Of a DNA stretch of 64,000 nt, positions 28,290 to 37,476 are shown in pieces. This stretch comes from Acuticoccus sediminis (lineage in GTDB: Bacteria > Pseudomonadota > Alphaproteobacteria > Rhizobiales > Amorphaceae): NCBI RefSeq assembly GCF_003258595.1, contig NZ_QHHQ01000001.1:1798001-1862000 (forward strand). The letters are read 5' to 3'. Below the pieces are notes generated by a model, which ran no database searches, was not told the DNA's origin, and saw only the letters and a program-made list of their open reading frames with translations. Position 1 is the first letter of the stretch. Each line of letters opens with the position of its first letter. Position numbers and translations under genes: made by a program.

Positions 28290-29321
28290 ATGTTTCACCA
28301 CCCATCCTTCGACGCGCACGAGCGCGTCCTCTTCGCCTCCGACGAGACCGCCGGCTTCCGCGCGATCATCGCCGTACACAACACGGTGCGCGGTCCGGCG
28401 CTCGGCGGCTGCCGCGTCTGGACCTATGCGGACGACGATGCCGCGCTGACCGACGCGCTGCGCCTGTCGCGCGGGATGAGCTACAAGTCGGCCATGGCGG
28501 ACCTGCCGCTGGGCGGCGGCAAGTCGGTGATGATCGTGAAGGAGCGCGGCGCCGCCACCCCGGCGATGTTCGAGGCGCTCGGCCGCGCGATCGCGGACCT
28601 CAACGGCAGGTACATCGTCGCCGAGGATGTCGGCTCCTCGCCGAAGGACCTCCTCAACGTGCGCAGGCATACCGCCCACGTGACCGGGCTCGACCCGGAG
28701 GACGGCGGCCGCGGCGACCCGTCGCCGACCACCTCGCGCGGCGTCTTCATCGGCGTCGAGGCGACGGCGAAGGCGGTCGGCTTCTCGAGCCTCGAGGGTG
28801 TCCACGTCGCCGTCCAGGGCCTCGGCAACGTCGGCTACGGACTCGCCCGGCACCTCAGGGACGCCGGCGCGCGGCTGACCGTCGCCGACATCTCGTCCGA
28901 GCGCGTCGCCATGGCCGAGAGGGAGCTCGGCGCGAAGGCCGCCCCCGTGGAGGCGATCGGCGAGGTCGAGGCGGACATCTTCTCGCCCAACGCCCTCGGC
29001 GCCGGCCTCAACGCCATGACCATCCCCCGGCTGAAGGTGCGCGCGGTGGCGGGCGGGGCGAACAACCAACTCGCCACACCGGCGGACGACGAGGCCCTCA
29101 GGGAGCGCGGCATCCTCTACGCGCCGGACTACGTCCTCAACGCCGGCGGCGTGATCAAGATGGCGGGCGAGTACTACAGGTGGGACGACGCCGAGGTCGA
29201 CCGGCGTGTCGACGGCATCGCCGACCGCCTGTCGGAGATCTTCACCGAGGCCGCCCGGACCAGCCGCCCCACCGGCGAAGTCGCCGACCGTCTCGCGGAA
29301 GCACGCTTCGCCCGGCACTGA
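28290..29321 (+). CDS. Glu/Leu/Phe/Val dehydrogenase, leucine-dehydrogenase-like
   Basis: 343 residues. SYKSAMADLPLGGGKSVMIV has the catalytic Lys pair of the amino-acid dehydrogenase superfamily; VAVQGLGNVGYGLARHL is the NAD-binding Rossmann motif; VRAVAGGANNQLATPADDEA and APDYVLNAGGVIKMAGEY are conserved late segments. The length and the absence of the glutamate-specific pocket pattern place it with leucine/valine-type enzymes, which deaminate branched-chain amino acids reversibly. ATG 28290 with GGGGA just upstream is preferred to TTG 28272. It follows modC by 100 bp and precedes a converging YCII gene. Confidence 0.92.
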   Translation: MFHHPSFDAHERVLFASDETAGFRAIIAVHNTVRGPALGGCRVWTYADDDAALTDALRLSRGMSYKSAMADLPLGGGKSVMIVKERGAATPAMFEALGRAIADLNGRYIVAEDVGSSPKDLLNVRRHTAHVTGLDPEDGGRGDPSPTTSRGVFIGVEATAKAVGFSSLEGVHVAVQGLGNVGYGLARHLRDAGARLTVADISSERVAMAERELGAKAAPVEAIGEVEADIFSPNALGAGLNAMTIPRLKVRAVAGGANNQLATPADDEALRERGILYAPDYVLNAGGVIKMAGEYYRWDDAEVDRRVDGIADRLSEIFTEAARTSRPTGEVADRLAEARFARH

Positions 29322-29436
29322 CGCGCCGTTCCAGCAACCCCGTGGCACACGCTTCGCCGGATGATGGCGCGCGACATGCGCCCCGCCGCCCGTCGGCCTT
29401 CCCCCGGTTCGTTGGCGCCGTGGCGGCCCGGCGCCG

Positions 29437-29775
29437 TCAGTAGAAGGGCCGCACCTCGACCGGCGCGCGGCATGCGGAGACCGCCTTGCGGCCCCATTCG
29501 ACCGCCTCGTCGAGGTCGGCGCATTGCAGCACCCAGAACCCGTCGACGAACTCGCCGGCGCGCAGGTAGGGGCCGTCGCTGACGGTGACCTCGCCGTCCG
29601 GGCCGGCGGCCAGCGAGCGGGCGAGAGGCGGCGGCCGCAGCCCGCCGACGAACACGCGGACTCCGGCGGCGACCATCGCCTCGTTCAGCGCGTCGATATC
29701 GCGGTGCATCGCCTCGTCGTCGAAGTCGGGCACGAAGCCGTCGGGCCGGTGAAGCGCGACGAGATACTGCGGCAT
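29437..29775 (-). CDS. YCII-related domain protein
   Basis: 112 residues. MPQYLVALHRPDGFVPDFDD, VFVGGLRPPPLARS and the ending EFVDGFWVLQCADLDEAVEWG match the YCII/DGPF-type ferredoxin-like fold, often annotated next to ECF sigma genes (DGPYxRAGEF here corresponds to the DGPF motif). No sigma gene is nearby. ATG 29775 is preceded by AGGGGAG; the upstream extension of the frame to 29844 has no homology features. Lies 88 bp downstream of polA on the same strand. Enzymatic role unknown. Confidence 0.87.
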   Translation of the reverse strand: MPQYLVALHRPDGFVPDFDDEAMHRDIDALNEAMVAAGVRVFVGGLRPPPLARSLAAGPDGEVTVSDGPYLRAGEFVDGFWVLQCADLDEAVEWGRKAVSACRAPVEVRPFY

Positions 29776-29862
29776 GATCCGCTCCCCTGTGGCATGGGCG
29801 ACCGTTCGCCCGTCAGCGCCCGCGCCGAAACCATGAGCGCCCACGCGAACAGAGGCCGGTCG

Positions 29863-32799
29863 TCAGTGCGCGTCGGCCCAGCTTGCGCCGGCGCGCGCAT
29901 CGACGTCCAGCGGCACCGCGAGCTTCACCGCGGGCTCGGCGGCGCCCTTCATCACCGTGGATATGATCTTGATCGCCCTGTCGGCCTCGTCCTGCGGCGC
30001 CTCGAACAGGAGTTCGTCGTGCACCTGGAGAAGCATCCTGGTCGACAGACCGGCCCTGGCGAGCGCCGGCTCGATGCGCACCATCGCGCGGCGGATGATG
30101 TCGGCCGCCGACCCCTGGATCGGAGCGTTGATCGCGGCGCGTTCGTAGAACGCCCGCAGCGACGGGTTGGAGGTGTCGATCTCGGGGTAGTGGGCGCGGC
30201 GGCCGAAGAGCGTCTCGACGTAGCCGTTCTCGCGCACGGTCTTCTTCGTCGCCTCCATGTAGTCCCGGATGCCGGGGAAGCGCTCGAAGTACTTCTTGAT
30301 GTAGGCCGACGCCTCGCCGTTCGGGATGCCGAGCTGGTTCGCGAGGCCGAACGCCGAGATCCCGTAGATGATGCCGAAGTTGATCGCCTTGGCGCGGCGG
30401 CGGACCATCGGGTCCATCCCCTCGACCGGCACGCCGAACATCTCGCTCGCGGTGATGGCGTGGATGTCCTGCCCCTCCGCGAACGCCTCGCGGAGCTGGG
30501 GAATGTCGGCGATGTGGGCGAGCACGCGCAGCTCGATCTGCCCGTAGTCGGCCGCGATCAGCGTCGTGCCCGGGGCGGCGACGAAGGCGGTGCGGATCTT
30601 GCGGCCTTCCTCGGTGCGGATCGGGATGTTCTGCAGGTTCGGCTCGGTCGACGACAGGCGCCCGGTGGTGGTGGACGCCATCATGAAGGTGGTGTGCACC
30701 CGGCCCGTCTCGGCGTTGATCTCGTCCTGCAGCGCGTCGGTGTAGGTGGACTTCAGCTTGGAGATCTGCCGCCACTCCAGCAGCTTGACCGGCAGCGGAT
30801 GGCCCGCCGCGGCGAGATCCTCCAGCACCTGCGCGCCGGTCGACCACGCGCCGGTCTTGGTCTTCTTCCCGCCCGGCAGGCCGAGCTTCTCGAACAGGAT
30901 CTCCGAAAGCTGCTTGGTGGAGCCGATGTTGAACTTCTCGCCGGCCAGCTCGTAGATCTCGTCCTCGATCCGCGCCAGCGTCTGCGCGAAGTCGCCGGAC
31001 ATGCGCGAGAGGATGTTGCGGTCGACGCGGACGCCGTTCTCCTCCATGCGGGCCAGCACCGGCACCAGCGGGCGCTCCAGCGTCTCGTAGACGCGGCTGA
31101 CGCGCTGGGCGACGACGCGCTGGCGCAGCACCGGCCAGAGCCGCAGCGCCACGTCCGCCTCCTCGGCGGCGTGCCGGGTGGCGGCGTCGAGCGTGACCTC
31201 GCCGAAGGGGATCTTCTTCTGCCCCGTCCCCATCACGTCGCGGTCGTCGAGCGGGGTGTGGTTTAGGTAGCGCTTGGAGAGCCCCGCGTAGTCGTGCAGC
31301 CCGTTGCCGGAATCGGCCGTGTAGGAGAGGAGGCCGACGTCGTCGAGCGGCGTCACGTCGAGCCCGGCGCGGCGCAGCGCCAGGTAGTCGCGCTTCATCG
31401 CCGTGGAGACCTTGGCGATGCCGGGGTCGGAGAGGGGGCCCTTGAGGAGCGGCAGCGCTTCTTCCAGCGCCATCCCCTCCGGGGCCGAGATGAGGTCCAC
31501 CGCCTGCCGCCCGAGCGCGAGGTAGCACGCCTTGTTGGGCCCAACGGCGATGGCGATGCCGGCGAGGGGGGAGCGCATGGCCGGCCCGTCGGCGAGGCGC
31601 ACCGCGATCCCCATGTTGCCGGTGGCGCGCGCGGCCTCGAGCCACTCGCCGAGGCGCTCGGCGGTGGTGACGGTCTCGTACGCGTCGAGGTCCACCACCG
31701 CGCCGGAGAGGCTCCGCTCCAGGTGTGCGGCGAGGTCGGCGGGGCTGCCGGCCAACGCAATCTCGTCGGCGGCTTCCTCCGGGCCGCCCTGGGGCATGCC
31801 GATGTTGAGGTAGCGCGGGTCGGCGTCGACCTTGCCGTGGTCGACCCCGAAATCCTCCGCCGCGCGGCGGGTGAGGGTCCCGAAGTCCATCGCCTTGAAG
31901 AAGGAGACCAGCGGCTCGGGCGGCACGGGCTGCAGCGTCAGCGCCTCGAGGCCCTGCTCGAGCTCCACGTGGTCGTCGAGCCGGACCAGATTGCGCGACA
32001 GGCGCGCCTGGTCGGCAAACTCGATGAGGTTCTCTCGCCGCTTGTTCTGCTTGATGGTCTCGGCGCTGGCGAGCAGCGTGTCGAGGTCGCCGAATTCGGC
32101 GATGAGCTGGGCGGCGGTCTTCTTGCCGATGCCGGGGACGCCGGGGACGTTGTCGGTGGCGTCGCCGATGAGGGCCTGCACGTCGACCACCTTGTCGGGC
32201 GTCACGCCGAAATATTCGACCACCTCGTCGACGCCGATGCGCCGCTCCGGCCGCACGCCCATGCGGCCCTGGCCGGTGCGGCGGCCCTCGCCGGACGCGG
32301 GGTCGTACATGGAGACGCGCTCGTTCACGAGCTGCATCAGGTCCTTGTCCGCCGAGACGATGAGGACGTCGGCGCCGTTCTCGGCCGCCTCGCGGGCGTA
32401 GGTGGCGATGATGTCGTCCGCCTCGTAGCCGCCCTTCTCGATCGGGGTGAGGCCGAACGCCTCCACCGCGGCGCGCATCAGCGGGAACTGCGGGATCAGG
32501 TCGTCGGGCGGGGCGGAGCGGTTGGCCTTGTACTCGGGGTACATCTCGTTGCGGAACGAGGCTTCCGACTTGTCGAAGATGATGGCGAGGTGGGTCGGAC
32601 GGATGTCCGCCGCGCCGTCCCGGATGAACTGGTAGAGCTTGTTGCAGAACAGGCGGACTGCGCCGGTGGGCAGGCCGTCGGCGCGGTAGTTGTACTTCCG
32701 GTCCTGGTTCATGGACTGGAAGTAGGCGCGGAACACGAACGAGGAGCCGTCCACCAGGAAGACGGTGTCACCGGGGCCGGGGGTCTTGAGTTCGCTCAT
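29863..32799 (-). CDS. polA: DNA polymerase I with degenerate proofreading domain
   Basis: 978 residues. The 5'-3' exonuclease (residues ~10-300) is intact: FLVDGSSFVFRAYF, GGYEADDIIATYA, LIVSADKDLMQLV and IGDATDNVPGVPGIGKKTAA. The polymerase (residues ~560-978) has motif A DYGQIELRVLAHIADI, motif B RRRAKAINFGIIYGISAFG and motif C LLQVHDELLFEAP. In between, the 3'-5' exonuclease fold remains but its metal ligands are gone: the ExoI DxE segment reads MGIAVRLA (396-403), ExoII has Ala for Asn (residues ~464-471) and ExoIII YxxxD reads HAAEE (543-547). Proofreading is therefore predicted inactive, as in Taq polymerase. ATG 32799 follows GGAGGAAT. Confidence 0.97.
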   Translation of the reverse strand: MSELKTPGPGDTVFLVDGSSFVFRAYFQSMNQDRKYNYRADGLPTGAVRLFCNKLYQFIRDGAADIRPTHLAIIFDKSEASFRNEMYPEYKANRSAPPDDLIPQFPLMRAAVEAFGLTPIEKGGYEADDIIATYAREAAENGADVLIVSADKDLMQLVNERVSMYDPASGEGRRTGQGRMGVRPERRIGVDEVVEYFGVTPDKVVDVQALIGDATDNVPGVPGIGKKTAAQLIAEFGDLDTLLASAETIKQNKRRENLIEFADQARLSRNLVRLDDHVELEQGLEALTLQPVPPEPLVSFFKAMDFGTLTRRAAEDFGVDHGKVDADPRYLNIGMPQGGPEEAADEIALAGSPADLAAHLERSLSGAVVDLDAYETVTTAERLGEWLEAARATGNMGIAVRLADGPAMRSPLAGIAIAVGPNKACYLALGRQAVDLISAPEGMALEEALPLLKGPLSDPGIAKVSTAMKRDYLALRRAGLDVTPLDDVGLLSYTADSGNGLHDYAGLSKRYLNHTPLDDRDVMGTGQKKIPFGEVTLDAATRHAAEEADVALRLWPVLRQRVVAQRVSRVYETLERPLVPVLARMEENGVRVDRNILSRMSGDFAQTLARIEDEIYELAGEKFNIGSTKQLSEILFEKLGLPGGKKTKTGAWSTGAQVLEDLAAAGHPLPVKLLEWRQISKLKSTYTDALQDEINAETGRVHTTFMMASTTTGRLSSTEPNLQNIPIRTEEGRKIRTAFVAAPGTTLIAADYGQIELRVLAHIADIPQLREAFAEGQDIHAITASEMFGVPVEGMDPMVRRRAKAINFGIIYGISAFGLANQLGIPNGEASAYIKKYFERFPGIRDYMEATKKTVRENGYVETLFGRRAHYPEIDTSNPSLRAFYERAAINAPIQGSAADIIRRAMVRIEPALARAGLSTRMLLQVHDELLFEAPQDEADRAIKIISTVMKGAAEPAVKLAVPLDVDARAGASWADAH

Positions 32800-32958
32800 T
32801 GCCGTATTCCTCCAGCGGGCGCGGTCTCGCCCGCTCCATCCCGGCGCGAGGCCGGGCGGGCGGACATTGGGGCGCCTTGCCGCCTCGATCAAGCGCCCGG
32901 GCGCCTCCGTCCCGAGCTTGCCGACGTCGCGCGGCGGTCCAGGCGGCGGCCCACGCTC

Positions 32959-33414
32959 CTAAAGAGGGGCGCTCTCGCCGTTCGCCCCGGCACTGTGGTC
33001 GGTGAGGCAGAGGGAGTGGTCGCCCAGCGTCTCGATGATGCGGCACTCGGCGATCGGCCCGGCGCTGCAGTCGTCGATCATGCGGGAGAGCTCGGCGCGC
33101 AGCGACACGAGGCGGGCGATGCGCCGGTCCACCGCGTCGAGCTGGCGGCGGGCGATGGCGTCGGCGCGGTCGCAGGGCGTGTCCGGCTGGTCCGCCAGCG
33201 CCAGCAGCTCACGGATCGCGTCGAGCGGAAAGCCCAGCTCGCGCGCGTGGCGGATGAAGTTGAGGCGCCGCCGGGCGGCTTCGTCGTAGCGGCGCTGGTT
33301 GCCGCTGGTGCGCTCGCCCTCGGGCAGGATGCCGATCTGCTCGTAATAGCGCACGGTCTGGACCTTGATGCCGGCCTCCCGCGCCAGGTCGCCGATCGAA
33401 TACAGGCCTTTCAT
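32959..33414 (-). CDS. MerR-family metal-responsive regulator (ZntR/CadR-like)
   Basis: 151 residues. LYSIGDLAREAGIKVQTVRY and YYEQIGILPEGERTSGNQRR form the MerR helix-turn-helix and wing; a long dimerization helix follows. Cys81 before that helix, and Cys116 and Cys124 in the C-terminal loop (MIDDCSAGPIAECRIIETLG), match the metal-binding cysteines of ZntR/CadR-type sensors; a fourth Cys136 lies near the end. It is divergent from a cation-diffusion-facilitator gene, and a perfect MerR-type operator with a 19-bp promoter spacer lies between them. The metal is probably Zn, Cd or Co; sequence alone does not decide. ATG 33414 is preferred to GTG 33423. Confidence 0.93.
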   Translation of the reverse strand: MKGLYSIGDLAREAGIKVQTVRYYEQIGILPEGERTSGNQRRYDEAARRRLNFIRHARELGFPLDAIRELLALADQPDTPCDRADAIARRQLDAVDRRIARLVSLRAELSRMIDDCSAGPIAECRIIETLGDHSLCLTDHSAGANGESAPL

Positions 33415-33426
33415 GCCGTCCACCCC

Positions 33427-33457
33427 TTGAACCTACAGCGACTGTAGAGAGTAGGTT
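33427..33457 (+). promoter_or_regulatory. MerR-controlled promoter with 19-bp spacer
   Basis: TTGAAC (-35, 33427-33432) and TAGGTT (-10, 33452-33457) are separated by 19 bp, the overlong spacer typical of MerR-activated promoters. Inside it, CTACAG-CGA-CTGTAG is a perfect operator dyad. It directs the cation transporter gene, whose ATG is 31 bp beyond the -10. Confidence 0.85.
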
Positions 33458-33487
33458 TGGCAGGTCCAGATTTCAAAGGGGGTCCCC

Positions 33488-34189
33488 ATGAGTGGGCATT
33501 GCTGCGGCCATGACGTCAAATTCGACGGGATGTCCGCCGGATTCCGCCGCGCGCTTTGGGCCGTGATCGCCATCAACGGAGTGATGTTCGGGGTCGAGTT
33601 CGTCGCCGGTCAGATGGCCGGTTCCCAGGCGCTCAAGGCCGACGCGCTCGACTTCGCGGCCGACACGGCGACCTACGCGATCAGCCTCGCGGTCATCGGC
33701 CGGTCGCTGAAGACCCGTGCCACGGCCGCGCTCGCCAAGGGCGTCAGTCTGTCGCTGATGGGGCTGTGGGTTATGGGGACGACCCTTTACCAGGTGCTCG
33801 TGCGCGGCGTGCCCGAGGCCGAGGTGATGGGCTTCATCGGCGCGCTGGCCCTCGCGGCCAACCTCGCCAGCGTCGTCCTTCTGATGGGCTACCGGGACGG
33901 CGACGCCAACGTGCGCTCGGTGTGGTTGTGCTCGCGCAACGACGCGATCGGCAACGTTGCGGTGATGGTGGCCGCGCTCGGCGTCTTCGGAACCGGGACG
34001 GCGTGGCCGGATCTCATCGTCGCGGGAGTGATGTCGACGCTCTTCCTTTCGTCGGCGTTCCTGATCCTGCGGCAGGGAATTGCCGAGTATCGGCGCGGCG
34101 AAGCGGGCGATCACGAGCCGCACGACCATGGTCATGCGCATGCACATGACCATGGGACGCAAACCATCTCCTTTAACCAAGCGCCTTGA
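33488..34189 (+). CDS. Cation diffusion facilitator transporter with His-rich tail
   Basis: 233 residues. Begins MSGHCCGHD, a Cys/His cluster, followed by six membrane helices. The transport-site residues appear as DALDFAADTATYAISLAVIG in helix 2 and SRNDAIGNVAVM in helix 5. The protein lacks the cytoplasmic C-terminal domain of typical CDF exporters and ends with a His-rich stretch (HEPHDHGHAHAHDHG). This is a short CDF form that exports a divalent metal in exchange for protons. It is under the adjacent MerR-type promoter. GGGGG ribosome-binding site seven bases before ATG 33488. Confidence 0.92.
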   Translation: MSGHCCGHDVKFDGMSAGFRRALWAVIAINGVMFGVEFVAGQMAGSQALKADALDFAADTATYAISLAVIGRSLKTRATAALAKGVSLSLMGLWVMGTTLYQVLVRGVPEAEVMGFIGALALAANLASVVLLMGYRDGDANVRSVWLCSRNDAIGNVAVMVAALGVFGTGTAWPDLIVAGVMSTLFLSSAFLILRQGIAEYRRGEAGDHEPHDHGHAHAHDHGTQTISFNQAP

Positions 34190-34273
34190 TTCGGGGGATT
34201 TGATTCGCGAAGGGTTCGTTAGCCCTGGTCGGCGACACTGTCGTCGACCGCCCACAGTTATGAGTACGCCGTC

Positions 34274-36895
34274 ATGAAGGACGTCAAGCCGCGAGGCGCG
34301 CCTGCATCGGGACGGAGCAAGACCGCGAAATCACGCGTCGCCCCTCGCTTCGGCGAGGACGACGCGGCGGCCGGCCGTTCCCAGCAGTCAAGCGACCCGT
34401 TCGCCGGTGCGCCCCGACGCGCCTCCGCCTCCGACCCGGAGCGCAGCGCCGGGAGCGCCAAGCGCGCCGCGTCCGGGACCGAGCGGGCGGCGGAAAGCCG
34501 CCGCGCCGCCGCCTCACGCTCCACTCCCATCGACGTGGAGTGGGAGGAGGACGTCTACGAGACGGCGTCGCCCGCCGCGAGCCGCGGCAAGTCCGCCAGC
34601 GCCAAGGCGAAGGCGAGCGGCACGGCATCGGCCGCCGGCAAGACGACCGCCGGCAAGACGGCGGCGACGAAGGCGGCGACCGCGAAGACCGCGTCCGGCA
34701 AGCGGCCGGCGGGAGACAAGCCCGCCTCGTCGCGCCCGGCCGAAGCGCCGCCCGCCTCCGCGAAGACGAAATCGTCCGGCACGAAGTCGGTGAGGGCCAA
34801 GGCGATGCCCGCGCGCGGCCGGGCGGAGGCGGACGAGGCCGACGCGCCGAAGAAGGCCGCGGCACGCCGGCGCAGCGAACCGAAGCGGCGCACCCGGGGC
34901 GATCGCCCCCGCCGACGCCGGTTCAGTCTGCTGCGCTTCGCCTTCCGCATGACGTTCACTCTGGCGATCCTGGGCGTCATCGGCGTCGGTGCGATCGTCG
35001 CCTACTACGCGGCGACGCTTCCGCCGGTGGCCGAGTGGTCCGTCCCCGATCGCCCGCCCAACGTCGCGATCCTCGCCGAGGACGGCCAGCTCATCGCCAA
35101 CCGTGGCGACACCGGCGGCCGCGCGGTGAAGCTCGAGGACCTGCCGAAGTACGTGCCCCAGGCGGTCGTCGCGATCGAGGACCGGCGCTACTACAGCCAC
35201 CCCGGCATCGATCCCATCGGCCTGACGCGCGCGATGGCGACGAACCTCACGTCCGGCCGGCTGGAACAGGGCGGGTCGACGCTGACCCAGCAGCTCGCCA
35301 AGAACATGTTCCTGACGCCCTCGCGCACCATCGAGCGCAAGATCCAGGAGATGCTCTTCGCGGTGTGGCTGGAGATGAAGTACTCCAAGGACGAGATCCT
35401 CGGCATGTACCTCAACCGCGTCTACCTCGGCGCGGGCGCCACCGGCATCGACGGCGCGGCGCACCGCTACTTCGACAAGCCCGCCGAGGAGCTGACCCTG
35501 TCGGAGGCTGCGATGATCGCGGGCCTCCTCAAGGCGCCGACCTACTACGCGCCGACGAACGACCTCGAACGCTCGCGCACCCGCGCCGGCCTGGTCCTCG
35601 ACGCGATGCACGACGTCGGCTTCATCAACGACACCGACTACGAGTACGCCAAGGCGCACCCGGCCTCGGTGGCCAAGCCCAAGGTCGCCACCTCCGGCGG
35701 CTACGTCGCCGACTGGGTGGCCGAGGTGCTGCCGGACTTCGCCGGATCGGTGAGCCAGGACATCGTGGTCGAGACCACGGTGAACCTCGAGCTTCAGGAG
35801 CTGGCGCAGAGCGCGCTCCAGGGCATCCTCGACAAGGACGGCGCGGCCAAGGGCGTCAGCCAGGGCGCAGTCGTCATGCTCGACGGGTCCGGCGCGGTGA
35901 AGGCTCTGGTGGGCGGCCGCAAGTACGGCGACAGCCAGTACAACCGCGCCGTCTCGGCCAAGCGTCAGCCGGGCTCCTCGTTCAAGCCGTTCGTCTATCT
36001 GGCCGCGCTCGAGCATGGGCTGACACCCAATTCGATGCGGATCGACCAGCCGACGCGCATCGGCAACTGGGAACCGCAGAACTATAGCCGCAAGTACCGC
36101 GGCCCGGTCTCGCTGCAGACGGCGCTCGCCCACTCGATCAACACCGTTGCCGCGCAGCTCGCCGCCGAGGTGGGCCCGAAGACGGTGGTGTCGGTGGCAC
36201 ACCGCATGGGCATCGAGTCGCCGCTGGAGCCGAACGCCTCCATCGCGCTCGGCACCTCCGAGGTCACGCTGCTGGAGCTGACGACCGCCTTCGTCCCGTT
36301 CTCCAACGGCGGCATCGGCGTCATCCCGCACGTGGTCCGGCGCATCCGGACCGCCGACGGCCAGCTCCTCTACGAGCGGCGCGGCGGCGGGCCGGGGCAG
36401 GTGGTGGACCTGCGCAATGTCGGCATGATGAACCAGATGCTGCACGCGGTGGTCGCCAACGGCACGGGCCACAATTCGCAGATCGACGGCTGGCAGACCG
36501 CGGGCAAGACCGGCACGAGCCAGGATTGGCGCGACGCGTGGTTCGTCGGCTACTCGGCATTCTTCACCGCCGGCGTCTGGTTCGGCAACGACGACAACTC
36601 GCCCACCAAGCGGGCGACCGGCGGCTCGCTCCCGGCCGAGCTCTGGAAGACGCTGATGAACAAGGTGCAGGAGGGCATGGTGCCGGCCGACCTGCCGGGC
36701 ATGGACCAGGTGCCGCAGGTCGTCGAGACCGCGCCGGAGAACTACGAGGTGCAGTACGGCCAGCCCGTCGCCAACGCGCCGCAGCAGTTCGAGCCGAACA
36801 GCGCCGCCCGTGGCGGTCCGAGCGACTGGATCCCGCCCGATCAGGGACGGCAGAACCGCGGTGGCGGCTTCCTCAGCCGCCTCTTCGGCGGATGA
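34274..36895 (+). CDS. Penicillin-binding protein 1A with long Lys/Ala-rich N-terminal tail
   Basis: 873 residues. Residues 1-217 are cytoplasmic, with no fold: rich in Ala, Lys, Ser, Thr and Arg, with KTAAGK-like repeats and a basic RRKTRG-type cluster (KRRTRGDRPRRRR) before the membrane helix (~223-248). Transglycosylase motifs are AIEDRRYYSHPGID (Glu302), QGGSTLTQQLAKN and KIQEMLFAVWLE. The transpeptidase has S568-S-F-K571, S621-I-N623 and K745-T-G747. It polymerises and cross-links peptidoglycan. The C-terminal end is Gln/Pro-rich and low complexity. The long tail is much larger than usual for class A PBPs. Confidence 0.95.
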   Translation: MKDVKPRGAPASGRSKTAKSRVAPRFGEDDAAAGRSQQSSDPFAGAPRRASASDPERSAGSAKRAASGTERAAESRRAAASRSTPIDVEWEEDVYETASPAASRGKSASAKAKASGTASAAGKTTAGKTAATKAATAKTASGKRPAGDKPASSRPAEAPPASAKTKSSGTKSVRAKAMPARGRAEADEADAPKKAAARRRSEPKRRTRGDRPRRRRFSLLRFAFRMTFTLAILGVIGVGAIVAYYAATLPPVAEWSVPDRPPNVAILAEDGQLIANRGDTGGRAVKLEDLPKYVPQAVVAIEDRRYYSHPGIDPIGLTRAMATNLTSGRLEQGGSTLTQQLAKNMFLTPSRTIERKIQEMLFAVWLEMKYSKDEILGMYLNRVYLGAGATGIDGAAHRYFDKPAEELTLSEAAMIAGLLKAPTYYAPTNDLERSRTRAGLVLDAMHDVGFINDTDYEYAKAHPASVAKPKVATSGGYVADWVAEVLPDFAGSVSQDIVVETTVNLELQELAQSALQGILDKDGAAKGVSQGAVVMLDGSGAVKALVGGRKYGDSQYNRAVSAKRQPGSSFKPFVYLAALEHGLTPNSMRIDQPTRIGNWEPQNYSRKYRGPVSLQTALAHSINTVAAQLAAEVGPKTVVSVAHRMGIESPLEPNASIALGTSEVTLLELTTAFVPFSNGGIGVIPHVVRRIRTADGQLLYERRGGGPGQVVDLRNVGMMNQMLHAVVANGTGHNSQIDGWQTAGKTGTSQDWRDAWFVGYSAFFTAGVWFGNDDNSPTKRATGGSLPAELWKTLMNKVQEGMVPADLPGMDQVPQVVETAPENYEVQYGQPVANAPQQFEPNSAARGGPSDWIPPDQGRQNRGGGFLSRLFGG

Positions 36896-36908
36896 CGGAG
36901 CCCGTCGC

Positions 36909-37382
36909 TTGAGCGGAGAGGACGCCGCCACGGCGCCGCTCGACATCGCGGCGCTCACGCCGATGGACGTCGAGCCGGACGCAGCCGGCGAGATGCCGGC
37001 ACTGGTCGGCGAGATCGTCGCCCTCTGGGAGGCGTGCCGGCTGACCCGCCCATGGAACGACCCCGTCGCCGATCTGCGCCTCGCGGCGCGTGGACCGGAC
37101 TCGACCGTGCTGCTCGGGCGCATCGCCGGGCGGCTGGCGGCGAGCGTGATGGTAGGCCACGACGGCCACCGGGGCTCGGTCTACTACGTCGCCGTGGCCC
37201 CGCACGCGCAGGGTGGCGGCGCCGGCAGGGCGATGATGGCGGCGGCCGAGGAGTGGCTCAAGGCGCGGAACGTGCCGAAGCTGAACCTCATGGTGCGCCG
37301 CGAGAACGTGGCCGTGAAGGAATTCTACGCCGCGCTCGGCTATGGAGAGGAGGACGTGATGGTCCTCTCCAAGCGCTTCTGA
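36909..37382 (+). CDS. GNAT-family N-acetyltransferase (YpeA-like)
   Basis: About 157 residues. EIVALWEACRLTRPWNDPVA matches the YpeA/RimI-like N-terminus; YYVAVAPHAQGGGAGRAMMA is the acetyl-CoA-binding motif (Q/R-x-x-G-x-G/A), and KLNLMVRRENVAVKEFYAAL with GYGEEDVMVLSKRF ends the fold. The start is read as TTG 36909 (SD-like GGAG nine bases upstream, 13 bp after the PBP1A stop); ATG 36963 is shorter, with no ribosome-binding site. Substrate is unknown; YpeA is an orphan acetyltransferase. Probably co-transcribed with the PBP gene. Confidence 0.85.
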   Translation: MSGEDAATAPLDIAALTPMDVEPDAAGEMPALVGEIVALWEACRLTRPWNDPVADLRLAARGPDSTVLLGRIAGRLAASVMVGHDGHRGSVYYVAVAPHAQGGGAGRAMMAAAEEWLKARNVPKLNLMVRRENVAVKEFYAALGYGEEDVMVLSKRF

Positions 37383-37476
37383 TTTCAGGTCCCTCGCCGG
37401 GTCCTTCCAGCGGCGCTCCGGAGCGGCGTCTACGCCCACTCCGGCCCATCCCCGGTATCTCGGCGCTGAAATACGC

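Noticed and set aside
29524..33447. Long plus-strand frames opposite polA
   Set aside because: Shadows of high-GC polA; composition is Arg/Val/Gly/His-rich without motifs.
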